NCBI RefSeq assembly: GCF_001975825.1
Contig: NZ_MTKN01000020.1
Coordinates: 62,001 to 126,000, forward strand
DNA length: 64,000 bases
Direction: 5' to 3'
Origin: [Flexibacter] sp. ATCC 35208
GTDB taxonomy: Bacteria > Bacteroidota > Bacteroidia > Chitinophagales > Chitinophagaceae
The notes under the pieces: generated by a model
The model's database searches: none
What the model was told of the DNA's origin: nothing
The model's input: the letters and a program-made list of their open reading frames with translations, nothing else
Program-made: the position numbers and the translations under genes
In this document: piece after piece, positions 8,879 to 17,865 of the stretch
Position numbering within the stretch: the first letter of the stretch is position 1
Layout of the letters: every line of letters starts with the position of its first letter

Positions 8879-10819
8879 TTAGAAATTTACAACATAGGCT
8901 CCCTGGTCCGGAACCGAAAGGAAGCGCAAAGTTAGCGCGTAACATTCACTTTTCCATTCCTCTATCCTGCTGCGGGAACTGGATGCGTCAAAAATAAAGC
9001 AGCCCACATCGTAAAACCCTTGCAAATCTTTGATTGCCACACGTGGATTATGTGACAGTAAAAGATAATCTGTCTTGAATTTTTTTGTGGGTCTGCCAGC
9101 AGGCAGTGCGCTGTCTACTATTACCACGCGCTTGTTTCCACAACAAATAAAATGCCCCAGCTGTTCAAACCCTGCTAACCTTCCTGTATCAGCGTCGTAA
9201 AAATCCCTTGCTGCCCGCAGCATATCAGCAGATATGCTATCATCACCTGCGAACTGAACTACATGCCCCTGGATAAAGTCAATGCCCGTATGCCGTGGCT
9301 GATTGTACACAATCATGACCTGCTGTTGTTGCCGCTGTAACTTTTCTGGCAGTACAATCAGACTCCACAGACAAAGAGCGCCCATCATGTAAACAATCCC
9401 TTTCTTGCCTGCTAAGTATGCAACAATACAAACATACAATGCCACGACTCCATACACTGATATATGCAACCCTGTAATTAATGCGCCCGGCAAATGTCCT
9501 ATCCATTCAACAATAGTATTCATCATGATCAATAACCATTGCAGACATGCGCCCAGCCAGTGTGTCTGCACACACAATAACATTATTTCACCATACAGGA
9601 TTAAGGTAGACAAGGGTACCGCCAGTAGATTCGCTGGCAGAAAATAAAGTGGAAACTGTCCAAAGAGGTAAAGGCACAAAGGGAAAGTAATAGCTTGTGC
9701 AGCGATAGCGATTGTGATGGCTTCCCTTAGTTTCCGCCACCAATAAGATTTACTATCGAAGGGCTTATTCAGTAACAGGATGCCCAACACCGCCAGGTAA
9801 GACAATTGAAAACCTACATCTTTTATCAGCGCAGGATCATAACATAGCAACAGAAATGCAGAAAGCGCAAGCTGATTATAAGTAGAAGAATCACGGTCTA
9901 AAAAGAACTTCCCGACAGTCACTACAGTCAGCATCACGGCAGCTCTCAATACCGAAGCAGAAGCACCTGTAAGCAAAGTAAACCCCCATACCACCACGAT
10001 GATCAGCACTCCTTTCAGAGAAGGTATCGGCAGCCATTGCAGGCTCCAGATCAGACAACCATATATCAATGCCAGATGCATACCTGAAATAGCGATGATA
10101 TGTACAATGCCCGTTTGCATATAATCATTCACCATTTCTCTGTCTAAACCATATCGGTACCCTATTAGTAAAGCCGCTGCCAGACCAGCTTCCCGGCCAC
10201 CTATATATTGGTTGATGATTTGCAGACAACTATTGCGACAACGCAGCAAGATACTTTTAGGTAGCGAAATATGCCGCCAGTGGCCTGTTTGCAGGTGTAC
10301 CTGCTGATAAATATATCGTGTTGCACAGTATTCACGATAATTGAATGAACCAGGATTACCATTGAAAGAAATGAGTTGTACGGCGCCGTTGAACAATAAC
10401 CGGTCTCCTTCCTGAATAGCCATGACAGCGCTATCCGGAGGAAAATAAATCAGTAACTGTTCTTTCGTTTGTAGTTCAACTACTGTTCTATATCCATATT
10501 GACTACTTTGTATCGGGGCTGCTATCGTACCCACCAACACCTCATCAGGCACCGCTTTGATTAGATGATGTTTACATTTTTCTTTTGCATCTACCAGCAT
10601 ACATCCCATGCATACAAGTAATAATTGTAGAATTATTCCCCTGTACACATCCAGTTTAAACCTTACCCATAGCGGCAGATAACCAATTCCTACATGAAGC
10701 ATTAAAAGAAATAACACACCCGGAATAACAAACAACAATGGTAATGGCCAGATGATTCCCAACATAAATGGAATCACAATCCGCAAAAAAGGAGCGGTTT
10801 TCAGAATGTAAACAAACAT
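8879..10819 (-). CDS. comEC: ComEC/Rec2-family DNA uptake channel
   Basis: A 646-residue polytopic membrane protein. An N-terminal membrane and DUF4131-like part (about 1-180) is followed by the competence core with IIAISGMHLALIYG (about residue 230) and several transmembrane helices to about 480. ComEC carries transforming DNA across the inner membrane. The C-terminal segment (about 490-646) corresponds in position to the metallo-beta-lactamase-like domain but I see no HxHxDH metal motif, so that domain appears reduced. It reads directly into purH. Confidence 0.88.
   Translation of the reverse strand: MFVYILKTAPFLRIVIPFMLGIIWPLPLLFVIPGVLFLLMLHVGIGYLPLWVRFKLDVYRGIILQLLLVCMGCMLVDAKEKCKHHLIKAVPDEVLVGTIAAPIQSSQYGYRTVVELQTKEQLLIYFPPDSAVMAIQEGDRLLFNGAVQLISFNGNPGSFNYREYCATRYIYQQVHLQTGHWRHISLPKSILLRCRNSCLQIINQYIGGREAGLAAALLIGYRYGLDREMVNDYMQTGIVHIIAISGMHLALIYGCLIWSLQWLPIPSLKGVLIIVVVWGFTLLTGASASVLRAAVMLTVVTVGKFFLDRDSSTYNQLALSAFLLLCYDPALIKDVGFQLSYLAVLGILLLNKPFDSKSYWWRKLREAITIAIAAQAITFPLCLYLFGQFPLYFLPANLLAVPLSTLILYGEIMLLCVQTHWLGACLQWLLIMMNTIVEWIGHLPGALITGLHISVYGVVALYVCIVAYLAGKKGIVYMMGALCLWSLIVLPEKLQRQQQQVMIVYNQPRHTGIDFIQGHVVQFAGDDSISADMLRAARDFYDADTGRLAGFEQLGHFICCGNKRVVIVDSALPAGRPTKKFKTDYLLLSHNPRVAIKDLQGFYDVGCFIFDASSSRSRIEEWKSECYALTLRFLSVPDQGAYVVNF
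8927..8934 (-). promoter_or_regulatory. Putative purH promoter -7 element inside comEC
   Basis: The minus strand reads TAACTTTG, an exact TAnnTTTG match, within the last codons of comEC and 59 bp before the purH ATG. I did not find a clear TTG at -33. Confidence 0.4.
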
Positions 10820-11142
10820 GACCTTATATTGGTTAACAAAATGGAATACGGCAATTTACTTAACCAATCTCAGGAGTAAAAATTTGATACCCGGAAAGTC
10901 ATCATGATAAGTTAATAAGATGAAAATATTCATGCCTTTAAAAGATGTTTTACACATATGAATTAATAAATATTTATTATATAATTACTAATCATATAAA
11001 TAAGAATTATCACTATTTTCATCTGTTATTGATTAGTTAACATCTTTTTAATATTTAATATTTATAGTAAACTGCATTACCGGTCACGCTATTTATGTAA
11101 GTAAATAGTCGTGTCTTTAATGGTTATTTTGAGGGAAAAGAA

Positions 11143-11175
11143 AGAGCCTGATCTTCATCAGGCTCTGATTTTTTT
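11143..11175 (+). terminator. Strong terminator-like hairpin, plus-strand polarity
   Basis: AGAGCCTGAT (11143-11152) pairs perfectly with ATCAGGCTCT (11157-11166), loop CTTC, followed by GATTTTTTT on the plus strand. On the minus strand it is followed by TTCTTTTCCC. There is no plus-strand gene upstream for several kb, so it is either a second terminator for carB or the end of an unannotated short RNA. Confidence 0.7.
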
Positions 11176-11234
11176 ATACTCCCACTGCATTAATACTTCA
11201 CTTTATTCAATGCATTAAACATGCAGTAATAGCA

Positions 11235-11268
11235 TAAAAAAGGGATGCATCTTATTGAGATACACCCC
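11235..11268 (-). terminator. Intrinsic terminator of carB
   Basis: On the minus strand GGGGTGTATCT pairs with AGATGCATCCC (two mismatches), followed by TTTTTTA. It begins 25 bp after the carB stop. Confidence 0.7.
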
Positions 11269-11292
11269 TTTTCAAAAATATGCTGTAACAAG

Positions 11293-14109
11293 TTATTTGC
11301 TCAGATACATGCTCTTCTCCTTGTACAAGGTTCTGAAATATGGATCACGCAGGTCTTTAATAAAGCGGATCGCTTCACCTGTTGATTTCATTTCAGGGCC
11401 TAATTCCTTGTTCACACCTGGGAACTTATTGAAAGAGAACACAGGCTCCTTAATTGCAAAACCGTCCAGTTTCTTCTCGATGGTGAAATCGGTCAGTTTA
11501 TTCTTACCCAGCATCACTTTGGTAGCTATGTTCAGGTATGGCACCTGGTAAGCTTTTGCGATGAATGGTGTAGTACGCGATGCACGTGGGTTAGCTTCGA
11601 TCACAAACACCTGACCATTCTTGATGGCAAACTGAATGTTGATCAATCCACGGATATCAAGTGCCCTTGCAATCTTCTCAGCGTAGTACTCCATTGTTGT
11701 TACTTCCATTGGAGAAAGGTTGAACGCTGGCAGTACCGCATTACTGTCGCCACTGTGAATACCTGCAGGCTCGATGTGCTCCATTACGCCCATTACATGG
11801 AAGTTTTCGCCATCAAAGATACCGTCGATCTCCGCCTCCTGACAACGATCCAGGAAGTGGTCAATCAGGATCTTGTTACCTGGTAAGTGTTTCAGCAGGC
11901 TCAGTACAGAGCTTTCCAGTTCTTCTTCGTTAATTACGATACGCATACGCTGACCGCCCAATACATATGAAGGACGAACCAGTACCGGATAACCAACTTC
12001 TTTCGCTACTTCAATCGCATCGTCCGTATTGTAGGCAGTGCCATACTTAGGATAAGGAATGTTCAGTTCTTTCAGCAGGTCGGAGAAACGGCCACGGTCT
12101 TCGGCAATATCCATGTTGTCAAAGGATGTACCGATGATGCGGATTCCTTTTTCTTCCAGTTTTTTAGCCAGTTTCAGCGCAGTCTGACCACCTAGCTGTA
12201 CAATCACCCCTTCAGGTTTTTCCAGCTCGATAATCTCCCACAGATGTTCCCAGAACACTGGTTCGAAGTACAGCTTGTTCGCCATATCGAAATCAGTAGA
12301 TACAGTTTCAGGGTTACAGTTTACCATGATAGCATCGTAACCGCATTCCTGTATCGCCTGCAGACCATGCGTACAGCAGTAGTCGAATTCAATACCCTGA
12401 CCGATACGGTTAGGACCTGAACCCAGTACGATTACTTTCTTATTTTCAGAAGGCTGACTTTCGTTTACAGAATCAAATGTGGAGTAGAAATAAGGAGTTT
12501 TTGCTTCAAATTCCGCAGAGCAGGTATCTACCATTTTGTAAGTACGGGTGATGCCCAGTTCCTTACGTTTTGCGTATACCTCTTCTTCTTCACAGTTACC
12601 CAACAGGTGTACCAGCTGTGCATCAGAGAAGCCCATACGTTTTGCTTCGCGCAGCATATCAACAGGTATTGTATCCAGATCGTGCTCCATCAGTTGTTTT
12701 TCCAGGGTCACGATATCATTGATCTGGTGCAGGAACCATTTGTCAATATAAGTAAGCTGGTGCAGGTGCTTTACAGATACACCTTCCATCAGGGCATCCT
12801 TGATACGGAAAATCCTGTCCCAGGTAGGTGTCTTCATTCTTTCCAGCAGCTGCTCGCTCTTCATCTGGGATTTACCATAGTAACCCAGACCCAGTGCATC
12901 GTTTTCCAGACTCTGACAAGCCTTCTGCAAAGCCTCAGGGAAAGTACGGCCAATTGCCATTACCTCACCTACTGACTTCATCTGCAGCCCCAGTGTCTGA
13001 TCAGCACCTTTAAATTTATCGAAGTTCCAGCGTGGCATCTTTACGATTACGTAGTCCAGTGCTGGTTCGAAGAAAGCTGAGGTGGTTCTGGTGATCTGGT
13101 TCTCCAGTTCATCCAGTGTATAACCGATTGCCAGTTTAGCAGCAATCTTTGCAATTGGATAACCAGTTGCTTTGGAAGCCAGTGCAGAAGAGCGGCTCAC
13201 ACGAGGATTGATTTCTATGGCGATGATCTCTTCAGTAGCAGGATTCAGAGAGAACTGTACGTTACAACCACCAGCAAAGTTGCCAAGATCACGCATCATC
13301 TCCATCGCCTTGTTACGCATCAGCTGATAAGCAGTGTCACTCAGCGTCATGGCAGGTGCCACAGTGATGGAATCACCTGTATGGATACCCATTGGATCCA
13401 GGTTTTCCACTGTACAGATGATCACTACGTTGTCTTTGGAATCACGCAACAGTTCCAGTTCGAACTCCTTCCAACCCAGTACGGCTTTCTCTACCAGTAC
13501 TTCATGGATCGGAGATGCCTGAAGACCACGCTGCAAAGCTTCGTCCAGATCATCTTTGGTGTGCACAAAACCACCACCGGTACCACCCAGGGTGAAGGAA
13601 GGACGGATTACCAGCGGGAAACCGATTTCCTGTGCGAATTCTTTACCTTCCAGGAAGGAGTTAGCTGTTTTTGCAGGTGCTACAGGTACACCCAGCTGGA
13701 TCATCCACTGGCGGAACTGTTCACGGTCTTCTGCTTTGTCGATAGCTTTGATATCCACCCCAATCAGGCGAACATTGTATTTTTCCCAGATACCCAGTTC
13801 ATCTACCTCCTTACAAAGGTTCAGGGCGGTCTGACCACCCATGGTAGGTAACACAGCGTCTATCTGCTGCTCTTCCAGTATCTGTTCTATACTCTCCACC
13901 GTCAGGGGTAGTAAGTATACCCTATCGGCCATCATAGGGTCAGTCATGATAGTGGCCGGATTGGAATTTATCAGGATCACTTTGATACCTTCCTCACGCA
14001 GAGAACGTGCTGCCTGAGAACCGGAGTAGTCAAATTCACATGCCTGACCAATAATAATAGGACCAGAACCAATAATAAGAACAGATTTGATAGAAGAGTC
14101 TTTAGGCAT
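11293..14109 (-). CDS. carB: Carbamoyl-phosphate synthase large subunit, short form
   Basis: A 938-residue enzyme that makes carbamoyl phosphate for pyrimidines and arginine. It has two homologous ATP-grasp halves: the first begins VLIIGSGPIIIGQACEFDYSG and the second VIVLGSGPNRIGQGIEFDY, with an oligomerisation segment between. E. coli CarB has about 1070 residues; here the protein ends soon after GPEMKSTGEAIRF, so the C-terminal MGS-like allosteric domain that binds ornithine and UMP is absent. No carA is adjacent. Confidence 0.96.
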   Translation of the reverse strand: MPKDSSIKSVLIIGSGPIIIGQACEFDYSGSQAARSLREEGIKVILINSNPATIMTDPMMADRVYLLPLTVESIEQILEEQQIDAVLPTMGGQTALNLCKEVDELGIWEKYNVRLIGVDIKAIDKAEDREQFRQWMIQLGVPVAPAKTANSFLEGKEFAQEIGFPLVIRPSFTLGGTGGGFVHTKDDLDEALQRGLQASPIHEVLVEKAVLGWKEFELELLRDSKDNVVIICTVENLDPMGIHTGDSITVAPAMTLSDTAYQLMRNKAMEMMRDLGNFAGGCNVQFSLNPATEEIIAIEINPRVSRSSALASKATGYPIAKIAAKLAIGYTLDELENQITRTTSAFFEPALDYVIVKMPRWNFDKFKGADQTLGLQMKSVGEVMAIGRTFPEALQKACQSLENDALGLGYYGKSQMKSEQLLERMKTPTWDRIFRIKDALMEGVSVKHLHQLTYIDKWFLHQINDIVTLEKQLMEHDLDTIPVDMLREAKRMGFSDAQLVHLLGNCEEEEVYAKRKELGITRTYKMVDTCSAEFEAKTPYFYSTFDSVNESQPSENKKVIVLGSGPNRIGQGIEFDYCCTHGLQAIQECGYDAIMVNCNPETVSTDFDMANKLYFEPVFWEHLWEIIELEKPEGVIVQLGGQTALKLAKKLEEKGIRIIGTSFDNMDIAEDRGRFSDLLKELNIPYPKYGTAYNTDDAIEVAKEVGYPVLVRPSYVLGGQRMRIVINEEELESSVLSLLKHLPGNKILIDHFLDRCQEAEIDGIFDGENFHVMGVMEHIEPAGIHSGDSNAVLPAFNLSPMEVTTMEYYAEKIARALDIRGLINIQFAIKNGQVFVIEANPRASRTTPFIAKAYQVPYLNIATKVMLGKNKLTDFTIEKKLDGFAIKEPVFSFNKFPGVNKELGPEMKSTGEAIRFIKDLRDPYFRTLYKEKSMYLSK

Positions 14110-14178
14110 TTGCGTATTTCATTGAAAAAATTAAAACCTGGCTGATTTTCTTCTCATTCACCCGACAAAAAAATCGTG

Positions 14179-14211
14179 CAAAATTAAGGGTTATAAATTT
14201 TATTGTCGCAA
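14179..14211 (-). promoter_or_regulatory. carB promoter
   Basis: On the minus strand TTG (14211-14209) and TAATTTTG (14186-14179) match the -33 and -7 elements of Bacteroidota promoters with a 22-bp spacer. They end 69 bp before the carB ATG. Confidence 0.6.
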
Positions 14212-14586
14212 TAAACTTTGAAACGCGATGGAATCTATCGCCTGAAACCCAATAATGGTCTGCAATTCCCTTGATGAATAATATTTAAACATATATAAAT
14301 TTGCAGCGCCGCAATACCAGTTATCCAATGGATATATATATTGTTTTTAAATAATCCGTTAAATACCAGCAGATTACTGTTTGGGGCATCTACCAATTAT
14401 CATCCACACACAAAATAACACCATTGTCCATTGTATGTTTGCACACGTAATAATTTCTTAACGCCCAAATTATTTTCTTACTGAGCAAACAAAGTCAGAT
14501 CCAGATATGCCAACCATCTGCATGAAGGTGGCCTATGGCTTGGGCAGGAAATTCACAATCCGGCAAATAATAATAACTATAAAACA

Positions 14587-14620
14587 GGGAAGGCACCTGC
14601 TTTTAGACAAGTGCCTTCCC
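14587..14620 (-). terminator. Terminator-like hairpin after the MFS gene
   Basis: GGGAAGGCAC (14587-14596) pairs perfectly with GTGCCTTCCC (14611-14620). On the minus strand it is followed by CTGTTTTATAG, so it probably ends the MFS transcript. Confidence 0.65.
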
Positions 14621-14683
14621 CGATAATAATAATGTTTTTTCTTTTTGTAAGAGCTAACGCATATCCATTCCTGGATATGCTTT

Positions 14684-15841
14684 CTAATTTTTGACACGGT
14701 TACTCATCACTGCAATAGATAACCCCATCAGAGCAATGAGAAAGAAAGACGCCCTCAGACTACTGATCTGAGCAACTAACCCAATCAATACCGGACCAAA
14801 CAGAAATCCGAGATAACCAATCGTAGAAACCGCCGCCAGCGCCATTCCCGGAGTCATAGTATTACTCCGCCCTGCTGCACTATATACCAGAGGAACAACT
14901 GAAGATACCCCTGCGCCGACCATCAGAAATCCTATAATAGCAGTAGTAAAATATGGAAATACAACTGCCAGCAACAGCCCGCCGGCAATGAGTCCGCCAC
15001 TCAATTGTAATACCCGCTTTACGCCAAAACGCAACTTCAGATAATCTGCCAGGAAGCGAAAAGACGCCATGGTACTCATAAAGGCGTTAGTACCTACTAC
15101 CGCAATATTAACATGAATCACTTTTCTGAAATATACCCCGCTCCAGTCAAACATAGCTCCCTCGCAAATCATAGATGCAAACGCAATAATGCCAAGGATC
15201 ATCAGGAACTTGTCAGGCAATACAAATAGCGGCTGCTTCTCCTCTCGCTCACCGGCTTTGTCATCATGCCTTACCACATGATTGATATTCACCGCAAGGA
15301 TGATAAATACAATCACCATACTCACCAGAAAATGCTGATAGGGCAATACATGCCACTTCTGCATTCCCCACGCCAGCAGAGATCCTGCCAACCCACCAGA
15401 ACTCCACAAACCATGAAAGGAAGCCATCACAGATCTGCCATACATTTTCTCTACAAATACCGCCTGGGTGTTCACCGCAATATTGGCAATGTTGCCACAA
15501 AAACCAAACACTACCAACAATGTAAAGAGTATCCAGGTCTCCCCTGCCAGTCCAAGGGTCGGCAAAATCAAACCATACAAAGATCCAAACACCAGCAGGA
15601 TCTGCCTGCTGCCATACTTACCGACCAGCGCACCAGCTGCTGGCATAGACAAAAGGGAACCTATCGGCAAAGCCAATAATAATCCACCTAACTGCCCTTC
15701 AGAAAGATGTAACTTTTGTTGAATGTCCGGAATACGGGTAGCCCAACTGAAAAAGCAAAATCCCGTCAGAAAAAATAGTGCGCTCACTGCTATGCGCGCC
15801 TGCCGCCGCTGCGGAAGGCCTGCTGTCAATACCTGAAACAT
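14684..15841 (-). CDS. MFS transporter, YbjJ-like
   Basis: A 385-residue inner-membrane protein with about 12 hydrophobic helices. The N-terminal WATRIPDIQQKLHLSEGQLG and PAAGALVGKYGSRQIL are typical of YbjJ-type major facilitator carriers. The substrate is unknown. It lies 14 bp downstream of a DeoR-family regulator on the same strand, and a sugar-phosphate or nucleoside-related substrate would fit the neighbours; this is inference. Confidence 0.85.
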   Translation of the reverse strand: MFQVLTAGLPQRRQARIAVSALFFLTGFCFFSWATRIPDIQQKLHLSEGQLGGLLLALPIGSLLSMPAAGALVGKYGSRQILLVFGSLYGLILPTLGLAGETWILFTLLVVFGFCGNIANIAVNTQAVFVEKMYGRSVMASFHGLWSSGGLAGSLLAWGMQKWHVLPYQHFLVSMVIVFIILAVNINHVVRHDDKAGEREEKQPLFVLPDKFLMILGIIAFASMICEGAMFDWSGVYFRKVIHVNIAVVGTNAFMSTMASFRFLADYLKLRFGVKRVLQLSGGLIAGGLLLAVVFPYFTTAIIGFLMVGAGVSSVVPLVYSAAGRSNTMTPGMALAAVSTIGYLGFLFGPVLIGLVAQISSLRASFFLIALMGLSIAVMSNRVKN

Positions 15842-15855
15842 ATAGATAATTAAAA

Positions 15856-16602
15856 TCAGATCACGTTAATACCCAGCTCTCTGTAAGGTCCTGCCATGGC
15901 TAATCCTGCCTCGTCGGTTATAATCGTATCCATCTCTCTTATATCACATACTTTGTATGGTTCCGCTGTTCCCATCTTATCGCTCGTCACCAGGGCAATC
16001 ACTTTGCTTGATGATTGTACCATCACATTTTTTACGCTGGCTTCATCCAGGTGAGGCCCCGTCACGCCTACTTCTGTATGCAAACTGCATACACCCATAA
16101 AACAAATATCAGCACGCAGCTTCTCGAGCATACGAATCGTTTCAATACCCGCAGTTACCTGCGAACTCTTGAAAATACGCCCCCCGGTAAGAATAACGTC
16201 TACACCCGGATGTTCCATCAATTGCATGGCAATGGGAATACTGGGAGTAACGACGGTTAGCTGTAATGCAGGTGGGAATAACTTGACGAGTGCATAAGTG
16301 GTAGTACCTCCATCCATTATAATAGTCTGACCATTGTGTAAAAATGAGAGGGCCTTGTCGGCTATCGCTCTTTTATCATCTTCGTGAATGGTGATTCTTT
16401 CTGTAAAATTAAACGGATTGGGAGAATGAGGAATGGCCCCTCCCCTTACTTTGATTAACAAACCATTTTGCGCCAAGGCTTCCAGATCACGACGCACGGT
16501 ATCTTCTGACACATTTAAGTCATTACTCAACTCCGTATGTAACACCTTATGATCTGCCTGTAACTTTCTGAGGATGTACTCAAAACGTTCCTCTTTCAGC
16601 AT
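15856..16602 (-). CDS. DeoR/GlpR-family transcriptional regulator
   Basis: A 248-residue repressor-type protein. An N-terminal DeoR winged helix (MLKEERFEYILRKLQAD, VSEDTVRRDLEALAQNG, residues 1-55) precedes a DeoRC sugar-phosphate sensor domain (about 70-235) with IIMDGGTTTYALVKLF and DICFMGVCSLH. I chose the ATG at 16602 since the family starts there; the longer frame runs into the palindromic operator region. It is divergent from a deoxyribonucleotidase gene and cotranscribed with an MFS carrier; the shared spacer probably carries its operators. Confidence 0.92.
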   Translation of the reverse strand: MLKEERFEYILRKLQADHKVLHTELSNDLNVSEDTVRRDLEALAQNGLLIKVRGGAIPHSPNPFNFTERITIHEDDKRAIADKALSFLHNGQTIIMDGGTTTYALVKLFPPALQLTVVTPSIPIAMQLMEHPGVDVILTGGRIFKSSQVTAGIETIRMLEKLRADICFMGVCSLHTEVGVTGPHLDEASVKNVMVQSSSKVIALVTSDKMGTAEPYKVCDIREMDTIITDEAGLAMAGPYRELGINVI

Positions 16603-16617
16603 GTTGTTGCAATTTCC

Positions 16618-16700
16618 TGCAATATTAAGTAAAAACATGCAATATTTTGCTATGAATTTTGTACTATTTGCCATATTTTGCAATAAATTGCAAAATATGG
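16618..16700. promoter_or_regulatory. Palindrome-rich divergent operator region
   Basis: CCATATTTTGCAAT (16671-16684) and ATTGCAAAATATGG (16687-16700) form a perfect 14-bp inverted repeat with a 2-bp centre that covers the nucleotidase ATG at 16697. TGCAATATT occurs twice more at 16618-16626 and 16638-16646, 20 bp apart. The arrangement fits binding by the adjacent DeoR protein. Confidence 0.65.
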
Positions 16701-17218
16701 CAAGAATAGCAATAGACATGGATGGAGTTATGGCAGATACATGCCAGCAATACATCGACTGGTACGCAGCACGCTACGGTGAAACAATTGACAAAAACTC
16801 CCTCATGGGCTTACCGGAAACAGAAGGCTTCCCTGCCGGTAAAGACGTGATCAGAGGATTCCTTTACGAACCAGGGTTCTTCAGGAACAAGCCAGTCATC
16901 AAAGACTGCCAGGAGGTAGTCAAAGCATTATTTGACAAACATGATGTATTCATCGTATCTGCAGCCATGGAGTTTCCACAATCACTCGTTGAAAAGCTGG
17001 ATTGGTTACAGGAGCATTTTCCATTCATTGGGTGGGAACGTATCGTTTTCTGTGGATCCAAGACCATTGTTCATGCCGATTACATGATCGATGATCATGT
17101 GAAAAATCTGCAATATTTCAAAGGCGAACCGTTGATGTTTACAGCACCGCACAATGTCAATATTTCTGGCTACAAACGTGTAAACACCTGGGAAGAAGTA
17201 GGTCAGTTATTATTATAG
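16697..17218 (+). CDS. 5'(3')-deoxyribonucleotidase-like HAD phosphatase
   Basis: A 173-residue HAD-family protein. IDMDGVMADT near the N-terminus supplies the nucleophile Asp and the second Asp, VSAAMEFPQS the Ser/Thr motif, and YMIDDHVKNLQYF the late acidic motif; the whole resembles NT5C-type 5' nucleotidases that dephosphorylate deoxynucleotides. I chose the ATG at 16697 because the HAD motif begins there; upstream in-frame codons are operator sequence. It is divergent from deoR. The stop overlaps the convergent gene by 6 bp. Confidence 0.86.
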   Translation: MARIAIDMDGVMADTCQQYIDWYAARYGETIDKNSLMGLPETEGFPAGKDVIRGFLYEPGFFRNKPVIKDCQEVVKALFDKHDVFIVSAAMEFPQSLVEKLDWLQEHFPFIGWERIVFCGSKTIVHADYMIDDHVKNLQYFKGEPLMFTAPHNVNISGYKRVNTWEEVGQLLL

Positions 17219-17689
17219 ATCTATCCCTGCTTTATTATTTACACTGTTATAAGGATAGTAGTTCGGATCTGGAGCCAACCCTTTGCGCACAGGTAAAAAC
17301 AACATTTCATTTACCCTGTGCTCAAAGGCTTCCGGACCAGTGATCAACTCATGAGACAGAGGTTCCCACAGCATATCCACTGCAGGAGAAGTCGCCCCTC
17401 CGGCTACCAATTCAGAGATATATAATCCTTTCAGATCTTCCAGCAACTGATCCCTGAAAGCTGGCCACCATACATCAAGTTGCAAAGCCTCTTCCTGCAC
17501 CATCAGGTATAAAGCGTCAGGCAATAGCAGGTAATCATCAACCCTGATCAGACTATTCTCCTGATCACGGTTAAGTCTGCGGGCCAGCACATCGCAATAT
17601 CTCTTTTGCGTGAGAATACCAGATGCCCCCTTTAAGTGCATAACGATATACCACATAGGAACATCGAATGCACCAGGCAAATAATTCAT
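17213..17689 (-). CDS. Degenerate Y1 (IS200/RAYT-like) transposase-derived protein
   Basis: A 158-residue protein with the layout of Y1 transposases: an N-terminal strand MWYIVMHLKG, then VDDYLLLPDALYLMVQE where active family members have a vxAYvxMPNHxHLLv motif, a helix with a Tyr (DLKGLYISEL), and a C-terminal LWEPLSHELI...NEMLFLPVRKGLAPDP...YPYNSV that parallels the FWQ...IHNNPVKAGLV...YPYSSA tail of the family. The two metal-binding His of HUH are Ala and Tyr here, so catalysis should be lost. The frame is intact, which suggests a retained or recently degraded protein. This reading is mine from motif comparison. Confidence 0.6.
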   Translation of the reverse strand: MNYLPGAFDVPMWYIVMHLKGASGILTQKRYCDVLARRLNRDQENSLIRVDDYLLLPDALYLMVQEEALQLDVWWPAFRDQLLEDLKGLYISELVAGGATSPAVDMLWEPLSHELITGPEAFEHRVNEMLFLPVRKGLAPDPNYYPYNSVNNKAGIDL

Positions 17690-17865
17690 ATCAGTGACAT
17701 TTATTTTAAAATCCTGAAATCGGGATTAGCAAAATGTAATTTATCGCAAAATAATAGTACAATAAAATACGCTCGATGATGGAATTAAGAAAATGGCTCT
17801 CTATTTAATACAGAATAGGCTTTTCAAAATAGGTCTTCTGATAGGTTGATAAACACTGGTTCATT

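Larger units (their letters stand above)
10820..11292. other. Intergenic region between carB end and comEC start
   Basis: This 473-bp stretch is very AT-rich between about 10900 and 11090 and holds no convincing gene. It must contain the comEC promoter. Its right part carries two terminator-like hairpins, listed separately. No tRNA fold was seen. Confidence 0.6.
14110..14683. other. Intergenic region upstream of carB
   Basis: This 574-bp stretch holds the carB promoter at its left end and the MFS-gene terminator at its right end. The middle (about 14230-14570) has no ORF with family resemblance and no clear RNA fold. A short hairpin GCATATCC/GGATATGC (about 14659-14680) follows the MFS stop. 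Confidence 0.6.

Noticed and set aside
14230..14570. Possible small gene or RNA in the carB-MFS spacer
   Set aside because: No frame with family resemblance, no tRNA fold, and no promoter-terminator pair enclosing a segment.
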